From Oceaniglobus roseus (GTDB lineage Bacteria; Pseudomonadota; Alphaproteobacteria; Rhodobacterales; Rhodobacteraceae), in contig NZ_PNOS01000019.1 of NCBI RefSeq assembly GCF_002869745.1, positions 1 to 64,000 on the forward strand: 64,000 nt of DNA, given 5' to 3'. The notes under the pieces were generated by a model. It made no database searches and had not been told where the DNA came from. It was given only the letters and a program-made list of their open reading frames with translations. Position numbers and translations under genes: made by a program. Positions 42,698 through 50,803 of the stretch are shown piece after piece (position 1 is the first letter of the stretch; every line of letters starts with the position of its first letter).

Positions 42698-43558
42698 ATG
42701 CCTGATGCCTCCATCCGCAAGGCCATCCAGAACGGCGACTTCGTGCTCGCCCCCGGCGTGTTCGAGCTGATCTCGGCCCTGATCGCCGACCGCGCCGGCT
42801 TTCCCGCGCTCTACGTCACCGGCTACGGCACCGTCGCCTCGGCCCTCGGGCTGCCGGATGCCGGACTTGCCACCTATTCGGACATGCTGAACCGGATTTC
42901 GCTGATCTGCGAGCGCACCACCACGCCCGTGATCGCCGACGCCGACACGGGCTATGGCGGCCTTCTGAACGTCGCCCACACGGTGCGCGGCTACGAACAG
43001 GCGGGCGTCACGGCGATCCAGCTGGAGGATCAGGAGTTTCCGAAGAAGTGCGGCCACACGCCGAACCGACGGGTCGTGCCGCTGAACGACATGCTGAAGA
43101 AGATCGAGGTTGCCGTCGACAGCCGCCGCTCCGACGATTTCCTGATCATCGCCCGCACCGACAGCCGAACGGGCATGGGCATCGACGAGGCGATCAAGCG
43201 CGGCCAGGCCTTTGCCAGGGCCGGGGCCGACGTGGTCTTCGTCGAAAGCCCCGAGAGCGAGGAGGAGATGAAGCGGATCGCGGGCGAGATCGACGCGCCG
43301 CTCTTCGCCAACATGGTGAACGGTGGCCGCACGCCGCTGCTGTCCGCCGACCGGCTGAAGGAGCTGGGCTTCGCCATCGCCATTCACCCCGCCGTCGGCT
43401 TCCTTGCCATGGGCGCGGCGCTGGAAAAGGCCTACGGCGATCTGAAGACCCATGGCGAGACGACGGAGGCCGTCGAGCTTTACGATTTCGCCCGGATGAA
43501 CGAGGTGATGGGCTTCCCGGCGGTCTGGGAGTTCGAAAAGAAATACGCGCAGGTCTGA
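42698..43558 (+). CDS. Isocitrate lyase/PEP mutase superfamily lyase
   Basis: TIM-barrel C-C lyase, 286 aa. DADTGYGG is at 81-88 and KKCGH at 116-120, identical positions to the paralogue at 11580. The loop Cys favours a lyase over PEP mutase. AAAGGA upstream of the ATG at 42698 supports the start. Sitting directly after a maleate-isomerase-like gene, it may cleave a substituted malate made by hydration of the isomerase product. Substrate unproven. Confidence 0.88.
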   Translation: MPDASIRKAIQNGDFVLAPGVFELISALIADRAGFPALYVTGYGTVASALGLPDAGLATYSDMLNRISLICERTTTPVIADADTGYGGLLNVAHTVRGYEQAGVTAIQLEDQEFPKKCGHTPNRRVVPLNDMLKKIEVAVDSRRSDDFLIIARTDSRTGMGIDEAIKRGQAFARAGADVVFVESPESEEEMKRIAGEIDAPLFANMVNGGRTPLLSADRLKELGFAIAIHPAVGFLAMGAALEKAYGDLKTHGETTEAVELYDFARMNEVMGFPAVWEFEKKYAQV

Positions 43559-43574
43559 GCGACAGGAGCCGGAA

Positions 43575-44228
43575 ATGAGCACTCTTCAGGAAAACTACGC
43601 CAGGGCCTACTCAAACCGGGCGGGCTTCGGACGGCGTCCCGCCCTGGTCATGGTCGATTTCGCCCAGGCCTATTTCGATCCCGACTGCGTTCTCTTCGGC
43701 GGCGACGGCTGCCGGGACGCGCTGGCCTCGGCCCTGCGCGTGCGCGAGGCGGCCCATGCGGCCGGCGTGCCTGTGATCCTGACGGAAGTGACCTATCAGA
43801 AGGGTCTGGGCGGCGTCGACGGCGGGCGGTTCTTCGAGAAGGCGCTGCCGCTGAAGTCCTTCATGGAAGGCGAAAGCACCGCGGCTTTCGCCGAGGGGCT
43901 GACGCCGCGGGCGGACGAACTGATCGTCTCGAAACAGTACCCCTCGGCCTTCTTCGGCACCTCCCTCGCCTCCACCCTGACCGCGGCGGGACATGACAGC
44001 GTGATCCTGACCGGGCTCACCACCTCGGGATGCGTGCGCGCCAGCTGCGTCGACTCCATGTCTCACGGCTTCCGGACGGTGGTGGTGGCCGAGGCCTGCG
44101 GCGACCGGCACAAGGACCCGCACGAGGCCAACCTCTTCGACATGAACGCCAAGTACGCCGACGTCGTGAGCGAGGCGGACATCCTGCGCTATCTCGCCAG
44201 CCTGTCCGACAAGGCCGCCGCCGAATGA
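43575..44228 (+). CDS. Isochorismatase-family hydrolase (amidohydrolase type)
   Basis: Cysteine hydrolase, 217 aa, cytosolic. The triad is visible: Asp in LVMVDFAQAYF (about 28), Lys in IVSKQYPSAFFGTS and Cys in TTSGCVRASCVDSMS. The pattern matches N-carbamoylsarcosine amidase and maleamate amidohydrolase better than isochorismatase. A maleamate-type hydrolase next to a maleate-isomerase-like enzyme would be logical, but no pyridine ring-cleavage gene is present. Next gene overlaps by ATGA. Confidence 0.86.
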   Translation: MSTLQENYARAYSNRAGFGRRPALVMVDFAQAYFDPDCVLFGGDGCRDALASALRVREAAHAAGVPVILTEVTYQKGLGGVDGGRFFEKALPLKSFMEGESTAAFAEGLTPRADELIVSKQYPSAFFGTSLASTLTAAGHDSVILTGLTTSGCVRASCVDSMSHGFRTVVVAEACGDRHKDPHEANLFDMNAKYADVVSEADILRYLASLSDKAAAE

Positions 44229-44947
44229 GCGGGCGGCGGATCGCGCTTCTGGGCGGGGCGGGCGGCATCGGTCGCGTCCTCGCGGCCGAGCTGACGGCGC
44301 AGGGCGACGACGTCGTGACCCTCGACCTGCCCGGCTCGCTGGAACGCCACGGGGTCGACGGGGGCATCGCCATCGACGTCACCGACGAGGACAGCGTCCA
44401 GGCGGCCTTCGCGGCGCTCGGGGGACAGATCGAAGGCTTCGTGAACCTCGCCGGGTACAATTCGGCGCTCACCCCTCTCGCCGAGATGACGACGGCCTAT
44501 TTCGACGACATCATCGGCGCCAACCTGCGCGGCGCCTTCCTTGCCGCGCGCGCCGCCGCGCCGCTGCTGGGCGACGGCGGCAGCATGGTGAACATCGCGT
44601 CGGGCCTGGCATCGAACGTGCGCCCGGGATACGGCGCCTACGCGGCCTCGAAGGCCGCCGTGATCGCCATGACCAAGACCCTCGCGCTGGAGCTCGCGCC
44701 GAGGCTCAGGGTCAACGCCGTGGCGCCGGGACTGGTCGATACCGCCTTCCTGCGCGGCGGCACCGGCCGGTCGGACGAGACCGGCGAGAGCATCGTGAAC
44801 CTCGATGCCTACCGGGCGATGACCCCCCTCGCCCGTCTCGCACGACCCGAGGACGTGACCGGGCCGATCCGCTTCCTTCTTGGAAACGACAGCCAGTTCA
44901 TGACGGGCCAGGTGCTCTGGGTGAACGGCGGAGGCTACGCGCCCTGA
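44225..44947 (+). CDS. Short-chain dehydrogenase/reductase (SDR)
   Basis: SDR, 240 aa. Cofactor loop ALLGGAGGIGRVLAAEL (7-23). The usual NNAG is NLAG. Catalytic Ser is in NIASGLASN, and YAASKAA supplies the YxxxK motif. C-terminal ALELAPRLRVNAVAPGLVDT and FMTGQVLWVNGGGY are classical. Last gene of the four-gene operon starting at 41943. Confidence 0.9.
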   Translation: MSGRRIALLGGAGGIGRVLAAELTAQGDDVVTLDLPGSLERHGVDGGIAIDVTDEDSVQAAFAALGGQIEGFVNLAGYNSALTPLAEMTTAYFDDIIGANLRGAFLAARAAAPLLGDGGSMVNIASGLASNVRPGYGAYAASKAAVIAMTKTLALELAPRLRVNAVAPGLVDTAFLRGGTGRSDETGESIVNLDAYRAMTPLARLARPEDVTGPIRFLLGNDSQFMTGQVLWVNGGGYAP

Positions 44948-45021
44948 TCCCTGCCCGCCCGGCTCAGGTAGACGCAGCCTCAACCGGAGCCATCACCCAA
45001 ACCCTGCCGCGCCTGGGCGGC

Positions 45022-45539
45022 TCATCCCGTTTCGGGCGTCCCCGCCACGTAGGTCACGATCGGCCATTCCTGCTGCCGGAGCGCGGTCTTGGCCAGCCAG
45101 CCCTCGTTCTCGCCGAAGGCCGCGCGGCACCAGATGCCGTCGGAGGCCTGGAGGCAGTCGTTGACCTTGATCGACGTGTCGGCCGGCACGATCCCGAGGC
45201 TGGGTGCGTCCCGGCGCGGCTGGGACCGGACGTTGAGGTTGACCAGAACGTCGATCACGCCATAGGCGCCACCCCCTTCGGTCAGCTCGGGGCGGCTGAC
45301 CTGTTCGGGCTTGGCGCAGTCCTGGGTGAACCCGAGGTAGTAGCAGCGATGCCGCGCCAGCGCCGAGGACAGGGCCGTGCCGCTGCCGTCGCCGTCCGCC
45401 CGTTCCAGCACGATCCCCGCCCCGCCCGCTTCGAGCTCGCCGGTGATCCTTCGCTGGTTGCCGCCAAGCGCCGTCACCACCGTGCCGCCCTCCTCGGTCA
45501 GCAGGATGCGCCCGTTGTCGATCCGCCATCCCGCAACCG
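45022..45539 (-). pseudogene. SH3-domain protein, 3' part only
   Basis: The C-terminal ~170 residues of a protein ending in a bacterial SH3 domain: VLVNLNVRSQPRRD, LGIVPADTSIKV and GIWCRAAFGENEGWLAKTAL. Reading upstream on the minus strand, recognisable sequence of this frame stops near 45540, exactly where csgG sequence begins in another frame. No start codon or ribosome site fits, so the 5' part appears lost. An internal CYYLGFTQDCAKP suggests a secreted, disulfide-bearing protein. Confidence 0.6.
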
Positions 45540-45698
45540 CACCACGACGCTGGCCAGAACCTCGCCCGTGTTCGTCGCCACGGCGCGCATGCTGACGGTC
45601 ACGACATCCAGCTTCCACTTGCTGTTGGCGCCGATCCCGAGATAGCGCGCGCCAAGGCCGCCGGTCAGCGTGTTGGTGTCATAGCCGGTGATCCCGCC
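45540..45698 (-). pseudogene. csgG: Internal fragment of csgG (curli secretion channel)
   Basis: About 53 codons on the minus strand encode GGITGYDTNTLTGGLGARYL, GIGANSKWKLDVVTVSMRA and TNTGEVLASVVV, the conserved transmembrane-barrel part of the CsgG outer-membrane curli channel. The frame then runs into unrelated sequence and stops. Upstream it runs straight into the antisense of the curlin gene. The N-terminal lipoprotein region and the C-terminal third are absent. Both edges (near 45540 and 45699) are sharp, so this is a relic or an assembly join. Confidence 0.75.
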
Positions 45699-46587
45699 CT
45701 GCGGCAACATCGCGACGATCCGCCAGGGCGAACCGGTGACCACCAGCGCCCTGAACCACATCGGCAGCGTGGCACAGGTGCGCGAGGCGTCCTCGGGCAA
45801 CACGCTCGACGTCACGCAGCGCGGCGGCCAGAACCGGATCCAGCGGATTTCCCAGTACACGACCGGCACCGACAACCAGACCAACACCCTGACCGTGACC
45901 ATGAGCGGACTGTTGAACGGTTCGGCACAGCCCTGGAGCGGTGGCCCGGCAGCGCAGACCGGGGCCGAGGCCTCGGCCCTGTTCCAGGGCCAGGCGGGCG
46001 CGCAGGCCCAGGGCAGCAACGCGACCCTCGTCATCGGCGGGGAGTTCAACCGCTTCGGCACCGCGCAGTACGGTCAGGGCAACACGATCGCCATGCTGAC
46101 CATGTCGGGGGGCATGAACGAGGCCGGCATCTACCAGGTCGGCACCGGGAACCGGGTCGGCTCCGCCAACGTCTCCGGGTCGGATAACCGGCTCGGCATC
46201 CGCCAGAACGGGACCGAGAACCGCGTCGAGGCCGATGTCGGCGGCAGCTTCAACGGCCTTCTGGTCGACCAGATCGGCACCGACAACGACGCCGACGTGA
46301 CGATCGACGGCGAGCGGAACGGCTGGGACCGCAGCTTCGGCGGCGATGCCGCCGCCCTCGGGTTGCAGCCGGGCCTGATCGCCCAGGATGGCATCGGCAA
46401 CGTCGCCTCGCTGACCGTCGACGGCAGCTGGAACGTCTTCGCCTTCGACCAGGACGGCGACGGCAACCGGATCGAAGGCCGCCAGGACGGCGACAGCAAC
46501 CAGGTCGCAATCGCGCAGAGCGGCAACCACAACCTCGTCAACTTCACCCAGATCGGCGGTTTCAACACCGCAGCCGTAAGGCAGTAA
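45688..46587 (+). CDS. Curlin-repeat protein, 5'-truncated
   Basis: 299 codons of curlin-type repeats (pattern Q-x-G-x-x-N), for example GTAQYGQGNTIA, GIRQNGTENRVE and IAQSGNHNLVNFTQ, ending in Gln like its neighbours. There is no signal peptide or ribosome site. An in-frame TAG lies at 45682-45684, and the only start is a GTG inside the csgG fragment. Curlin sequence begins at about 45702. Compared with the complete paralogues downstream, the secretion signal and first repeats are missing, so the product is unlikely to be exported. Confidence 0.75.
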   Translation: MIPPCGNIATIRQGEPVTTSALNHIGSVAQVREASSGNTLDVTQRGGQNRIQRISQYTTGTDNQTNTLTVTMSGLLNGSAQPWSGGPAAQTGAEASALFQGQAGAQAQGSNATLVIGGEFNRFGTAQYGQGNTIAMLTMSGGMNEAGIYQVGTGNRVGSANVSGSDNRLGIRQNGTENRVEADVGGSFNGLLVDQIGTDNDADVTIDGERNGWDRSFGGDAAALGLQPGLIAQDGIGNVASLTVDGSWNVFAFDQDGDGNRIEGRQDGDSNQVAIAQSGNHNLVNFTQIGGFNTAAVRQ

Positions 46588-46653
46588 CCGCCGGGACGGG
46601 CGGACCGCCCCGCCCTCCCGATCCCCCGAAGTTCCACTCGAAGGAGAAACGAC

Positions 46654-47877
46654 ATGACCCTCACGAAACTCGCCCTCATCGGCGGCACCGCCCTGACCCT
46701 GTCGCTGTCAGCAGCTCTCGCGTATGGAAATGACGCTTTCCTCGATCAGAGTGGCGCCGACAACTCGGCGCTGATCACGCAGTCGGGAGACAACAACGAC
46801 GCCGGCAGCAACGCGCAGAATGTGACCCAGCTCGGCAACCGCAACGACCTCACGATCGACCAGTCCGGCAATGACAACCGGATCGGTCTTGGTGCGAATG
46901 CCGACTCGGCCCTGCTGGGGGTGACGCAGACCCGCGGCACCAACCAGTCCAACTACCAGTCCAACACGATGTCGATCACCCAGACCTCCGCCCAGAACAG
47001 CGTCGGCTCGGCCGTGCAGAGCGCGACCGGCCAGCGCGCCCTGTCCAACCGCCTGACGATCACGCAGGGCGGGTCCGGCGGCAACCGGGTCGACAGCATC
47101 TATCAGCGGCAATCCTCGACCGTGACCAACATCGCGACCATCACCCAGAATGGCAGCGGCAACACTCTTGCCAGGGTGTCGCAGGATGCCCGGGTGGGTG
47201 GGTCGTACAATCCGAACGAAATCACGGTGACGATGGAAGGCACGGACAACGGGGGCGCTGGGTCGCTGACTGGCGCGGCGGCCGCCTCGGGCGCCTTGTC
47301 CTCGACCCTGATCCGGGGCACGGACCTGGGCACGAAGGGCAACAAGATCACGCTGAATGTCGGCGGCAGCCTGAACCAGTTCGGTGTTTCCCAGTACGGC
47401 AACAACAACAGCGTCGGCACGCTCACCATCTCCGGCACGATGAACGAGGTCGGCGTCCATCGGGACGGCGCGTTCAACAGCCTGACCCTGGGCGATGTCA
47501 GTGGAGCCGGAAACAATCTGGGCCTTCGCCAGATGGGCAACTTCAACGTGGCCGCCGTGAACGTCCAGGGCGATTACAACGGCGGCCCGGCGTTCTCGGG
47601 TGGCGTGGCCGGAAGGCTGGCAACCTCCGCCGGTCTTACGGCCGGCCTGATGGAGCAGAACGGGGACGGCAACAGCATCGATCTCACGGTGCTGGGTGAC
47701 AACAACATCTTCGCCAGCCTCCAGAGCAGCACCGGCACCGGCATCGGTTCGGGCAACAGCATCGACGGCACCCAGGATGGCGACGGCGACCAGGTGGCGG
47801 TGGTCCAGAATGGCACGCTCAACATGGCCAGCTTCACCCAGACGGGCAACGGCAACAACGCCGCGATCAGCCAGTAA
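46654..47877 (+). CDS. Secreted curlin-repeat protein
   Basis: 407 aa, about 2.5 times the length of E. coli CsgA. Signal peptide about 1-23 (LALIGGTALTLSLSAALAYG). The rest is repeats with Q-x-G-x-x-N spacing (LDQSGADNSALITQSGDNN, IDQSGNDNRIG, SQYGNNNSVG, FTQTGNGNNAAISQ), predicted to stack as an amyloid beta-solenoid on the cell surface. Two Ala/Gly-rich excursions break the ladder (about 205-225 and 312-330). GAAGGAG precedes the ATG. The first 38 signal-peptide bases are identical to those of the next gene. Confidence 0.88.
   Translation: MTLTKLALIGGTALTLSLSAALAYGNDAFLDQSGADNSALITQSGDNNDAGSNAQNVTQLGNRNDLTIDQSGNDNRIGLGANADSALLGVTQTRGTNQSNYQSNTMSITQTSAQNSVGSAVQSATGQRALSNRLTITQGGSGGNRVDSIYQRQSSTVTNIATITQNGSGNTLARVSQDARVGGSYNPNEITVTMEGTDNGGAGSLTGAAAASGALSSTLIRGTDLGTKGNKITLNVGGSLNQFGVSQYGNNNSVGTLTISGTMNEVGVHRDGAFNSLTLGDVSGAGNNLGLRQMGNFNVAAVNVQGDYNGGPAFSGGVAGRLATSAGLTAGLMEQNGDGNSIDLTVLGDNNIFASLQSSTGTGIGSGNSIDGTQDGDGDQVAVVQNGTLNMASFTQTGNGNNAAISQ
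46666..46703 (+). repeat. 38-bp direct repeat, copy 1 (signal-peptide region)
   Basis: The bases encoding most of the signal peptide are identical to 47965-48002 in the next curlin gene. This indicates recent duplication or gene conversion and offers a site for recombination. Confidence 0.85.
47830..47863 (+). repeat. 34-bp direct repeat, copy 1 (last curlin repeat)
   Basis: Identical to 49234-49267. It encodes the terminal SFTQTGNGNNA repeat. Confidence 0.8.
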
Positions 47878-47885
47878 ACCGGAGG

Positions 47886-47913
47886 CCGGCCGCAGCACAG
47901 CCGTTGCGGCCGG
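47886..47913 (+). terminator. Hairpin between curlin genes
   Basis: CCGGCCGCA / TGCGGCCGG, a perfect 9-bp stem with a 10-base loop, 9 bases after the stop codon. It is probably an attenuator or mRNA-stabilising element. Confidence 0.5.
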
Positions 47914-47952
47914 TCCCGTCCTGCCAACCAGACCAAGGCAACGAGGATACCC

Positions 47953-49281
47953 ATGAAACTCACCAAACTCGCCCTCATCGGCGGCACCGCCCTGACCCTG
48001 TCCATGTCGGCGGCGGTTGCCGACGGCAGCGGTGCCTGGCTCGACCAGAACGGCAGCAGCAACACCGCGCTGATCGAGCAGTCGGGCGACAGCAATTTCG
48101 CCGGATCTTCCACGGCGGCTCGCAACTTGAAGCAGAATGGCGACAACAACGACCTGAATATTCTTCAGAGCGGCAACAACAACCGGATCGGCAACGACTC
48201 GCGCGGCGGCGATCTTGGACTGGACCAGAACGGCAATCTCAACTCCGCTTCGATCACCCAGAGTTCCAGCTATTCCTACGTCAACCAGATCCAACAGAAT
48301 GCCTCTTCGACTGGTACTGCCGTCTCCAACACGCTTACCGTCATTCAGTCTGATCCTTCGCCCACCAATGCGAAGGGCAACGTGATCAGCAACGTGAGTC
48401 AGACGAATGACGGTGCGGGAACTGATGCAGCCCAACAGAACACCGTGTCGATCACTCAGAACCGTTCGATCAATCAGGGCAACGGTGGCTTCGGTTCGAA
48501 CGTGATCGCCGAGCAGGGTGTCGGCGGCAATACCTCTGACCGTGGCGGTCGGATTGCGGGCGGGGTGATCCAGTCCGGCACTGCGAACTCGGCCACAATC
48601 CAGCTGGAGGGAGGCAACAACATTCTGCGCGAAGTGAACCAGGATGGAAGCGGCAACACTCCCTTCGCCCGCCAGGATGGCGTCAGCAACGGTCAATCCG
48701 CTTGGACAGGGGCGGCTGCCGCTGCCGGTGGGCTTGCGGAGGACCGGATTTTCCAGATCGGTAACGACAACAGCGTTCAGGTGACGGCAGAAGGCGATTC
48801 GAACCAGTTCGGCTTCACTCAGTCGGGCAACTCCAACTCGGCCACGAGCATCACATTGCTGGGCAATTCGAATCAACTTGGGGTCAATCAGGCAGGTGAC
48901 GACAACACACTGTCTCTGGGAACCGTTACCGGCAGCTTCAACAACGTCGGCGTGGAGCAGGTCGGGGATACCAACCTGGCCACCCTGTCGATCACGGGCG
49001 ACAGCAATGGCGCCGGCCTCGGCTTCACTGGATATGCCGCGATGGCCGCAGGCTCCTTGTCGTCCGGTCTGATCAGCCAGCAGGGCGACCTGAACACGGC
49101 CAGCCTGACCGTCGCCGGCGACTTGAACGCGTTCCTGCTAGCCTCCATCGGCGACGGCAACACCATCACCGGCACCGTTTCCGGCAATATGAACCAGGCC
49201 GCCGTCGTGCAGATGGGCGGGGCGAACACCGCAAGCTTCACCCAGACGGGCAACGGCAACAACGCCGGGATCAGCCAGTGA
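47953..49281 (+). CDS. Secreted curlin-repeat protein
   Basis: 442 aa. Signal peptide about 1-23 (MKLTKLALIGGTALTLSMSA). Curlin-type repeats follow: LDQNGSSNTALIEQSGDSN, LKQNGDNNDLNILQSGNNN, IFQIGNDNSVQVTAEGDSN, QTGNGNNAGISQ. Long Ser/Thr/Asn-rich middle segments are more irregular than in its neighbour. Two Ala/Gly-rich loops (SAWTGAAAAAGGLAED and GFTGYAAMAAGSLSSG) occupy the same places as in the paralogues. Base composition in the middle is less G+C-rich than the flanks. Presumed surface amyloid subunit; which is nucleator and which is major subunit is unknown. Confidence 0.88.
   Translation: MKLTKLALIGGTALTLSMSAAVADGSGAWLDQNGSSNTALIEQSGDSNFAGSSTAARNLKQNGDNNDLNILQSGNNNRIGNDSRGGDLGLDQNGNLNSASITQSSSYSYVNQIQQNASSTGTAVSNTLTVIQSDPSPTNAKGNVISNVSQTNDGAGTDAAQQNTVSITQNRSINQGNGGFGSNVIAEQGVGGNTSDRGGRIAGGVIQSGTANSATIQLEGGNNILREVNQDGSGNTPFARQDGVSNGQSAWTGAAAAAGGLAEDRIFQIGNDNSVQVTAEGDSNQFGFTQSGNSNSATSITLLGNSNQLGVNQAGDDNTLSLGTVTGSFNNVGVEQVGDTNLATLSITGDSNGAGLGFTGYAAMAAGSLSSGLISQQGDLNTASLTVAGDLNAFLLASIGDGNTITGTVSGNMNQAAVVQMGGANTASFTQTGNGNNAGISQ
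47965..48002 (+). repeat. 38-bp direct repeat, copy 2
   Basis: Identical to 46666-46703. Confidence 0.85.
49234..49267 (+). repeat. 34-bp direct repeat, copy 2
   Basis: Identical to 47830-47863. Confidence 0.8.
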
Positions 49282-49293
49282 TCCAATGACACC

Positions 49294-49323
49294 GGCGGAC
49301 CCGGGCGACCGGGTCCGCCCTTT
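49294..49323 (+). terminator. Strong intrinsic terminator after the third curlin gene
   Basis: GGCGGACCCGG / CCGGGTCCGCC, a perfect 11-bp stem with loop GCGA, followed by CTTT. This is the best terminator in the window and probably separates the fourth curlin gene into its own unit. Confidence 0.75.
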
Positions 49324-49343
49324 CCGCCCCCTAGGGGGCGGAA
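49322..49343. repeat. 22-bp perfect palindrome
   Basis: TTCCGCCCCC-TA-GGGGGCGGAA, directly after the terminator and 27 bases before the last curlin gene. It could be a second terminator stem, an operator or a recombination site. Confidence 0.6.
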
Positions 49344-49369
49344 CACACCGATGACGCACAGGAGCGGCC

Positions 49370-50770
49370 ATGGCCCTGAACCGGACCTCCCTCGCCTGCA
49401 TCGCGCTGGCCCTTGCCGCGCCGTCCCTCGCGCTGGCCCAGTCCAACGACAGCTCGGTGTTCATCGGACAGGACGGCCGCGACAACGCCGCCGCCATCGC
49501 CCAGAACGGCGACACCAACCAGGCCGGTTCCGACGCCGTGCCGATGCGCCAGCAGGGTCTCTACAACGACATCTCCATTCTCCAGTCCGGGCTGTCCAAC
49601 AGCATCGGCCTGACCGCTCCCGGCGTGTTCCAGCTGGGCGAGTTCACGACCGCGACCACCCACAACTCCATCGACATCGAGCAGCGGACGAACGACAACG
49701 TCGTCGGCTCGGTGGTGCAGCGCGCGCTCGGCGCGGTGCCGCACGGCGCGAACGCCTTGGTCGTGCGGCAGGCCATCGGCGAGGCCAACGTCCTGAACTC
49801 GGTCAACCAGACCCAGGAGGCGGGCGAGGCGCGGCAGGAGGCGATGGTCGAGCAGTTCGGCCTGCGCAACGTCGTCGACCGGGTCGAACAGTTCGCCAAC
49901 AGCGTCGACCGACTGGAACAGAACTACATCCGCATCACGATGGAGGGGAACTTCAACGGCCGCCTCTCCCTCGAAGGCTATGCCGCGATTCCCGACACCG
50001 CCGACAGCAGCATCCTGCAGCAGGCCGAGAGCGAGGACAGCAAGGCGAACGGCAACATCGCCGACCTCCTGATCTACGGCGACGACAACCGCTTCGGGAT
50101 CCGCCAGGGCGGGCGTCTCAACACCACCGGCCTCCTGACCCTGTCGGGCGACGCGAACCAGATCGGCCTGCGCCAGGACGGGACCGAGAACGACATCTCG
50201 GTGGCCGCGATCGACGGCGACGGCAACAACATCGGCGTGGACCAGTACGGCACCAACGTCGTGACCCTCGACCTGATCGGCCAGAGCGGCAGCAACGGCG
50301 TGCTGGTGCGCCAGCAGGGCACCAACCGGCTGTCCGCGCAGATCGAGGGGAACCGGAACACGATCACCGGCGACCAGGACTACGACGCCGGGCTTGGCGG
50401 GCAGAACGAGGCGACCGTCGGCGTCACCGGCTCGGACAACGCGGCGCACCTGGCGCAGCGCGGCAGCAACCTCTTCGTCCTGGGCGTGACCGGGGATCAG
50501 AACAATGCCGCCGGACTGCTGTCTCCCGAGGCGCGCGCGCTGGGGCTCGAGGCCGGGTATTTCACCCAGACCGGCAGCGGCAACGCCGCGACCATGACAG
50601 TCGAGGGCGACCGCAACCTGTTCGCGACCTCCCAGACGGGCCTTGCGAACATCTTCTTCCTCGACGTCCAGGGCAACGACAACGAAGCGGCGCTGCTCCA
50701 GGCGAGTTCGGGAAACACCGCCTCGGTGCGCCAGCGCGGTTCGGAGAACGTCGCCCTGATCCGCCAGTAG
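49370..50770 (+). CDS. Secreted curlin-repeat protein
   Basis: 466 aa, the longest of the set. The signal peptide (about 1-23, LALAAPSLALAQ) differs from the other two. Repeats include FIGQDGRDNAAAIAQNGDTN, FGIRQGGRLN, IGLRQDGTENDIS, FTQTGSGNAATMTVEGDRN and a final QRGSENVALIRQ. Ala-rich loop insertions near 202-222 (EGYAAIPDTADSS) and about 380-400 match those of the paralogues. More charged and less repetitive than the others, so it may be the nucleator or an anchoring subunit (inference). GGAG precedes the ATG. Confidence 0.87.
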   Translation: MALNRTSLACIALALAAPSLALAQSNDSSVFIGQDGRDNAAAIAQNGDTNQAGSDAVPMRQQGLYNDISILQSGLSNSIGLTAPGVFQLGEFTTATTHNSIDIEQRTNDNVVGSVVQRALGAVPHGANALVVRQAIGEANVLNSVNQTQEAGEARQEAMVEQFGLRNVVDRVEQFANSVDRLEQNYIRITMEGNFNGRLSLEGYAAIPDTADSSILQQAESEDSKANGNIADLLIYGDDNRFGIRQGGRLNTTGLLTLSGDANQIGLRQDGTENDISVAAIDGDGNNIGVDQYGTNVVTLDLIGQSGSNGVLVRQQGTNRLSAQIEGNRNTITGDQDYDAGLGGQNEATVGVTGSDNAAHLAQRGSNLFVLGVTGDQNNAAGLLSPEARALGLEAGYFTQTGSGNAATMTVEGDRNLFATSQTGLANIFFLDVQGNDNEAALLQASSGNTASVRQRGSENVALIRQ

Positions 50771-50803
50771 GCCGGGCGCCGGGTCGTTCCGCGCCGCTGG
50801 CCT

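Noticed and set aside
34149-44228. Nicotinate degradation (nic) cluster
   Set aside because: A FAD monooxygenase, maleate-isomerase-like and maleamate-hydrolase-like genes are suggestive. However, no 2,5-dihydroxypyridine dioxygenase, N-formylmaleamate deformylase or nicotinate hydroxylase is present, and the genes are in different operons.
45498-46061. A single 187-codon minus-strand gene containing the CsgG motif
   Set aside because: Only its last third resembles CsgG. The first two thirds are antisense to the curlin gene, so it is a chance fusion of a csgG relic with an open shadow frame.
46708-48876. Minus-strand open frame of over 700 codons opposite two curlin genes
   Set aside because: The curlin repeats on the plus strand have signal peptides and family motifs. 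The repeated antisense sequence is simply their mirror.
46654-50770. CRISPR-like array suggested by the repetitive pattern
   Set aside because: The repeats are degenerate, in-frame, codon-based curlin repeats with no constant repeat-spacer units and no cas genes.
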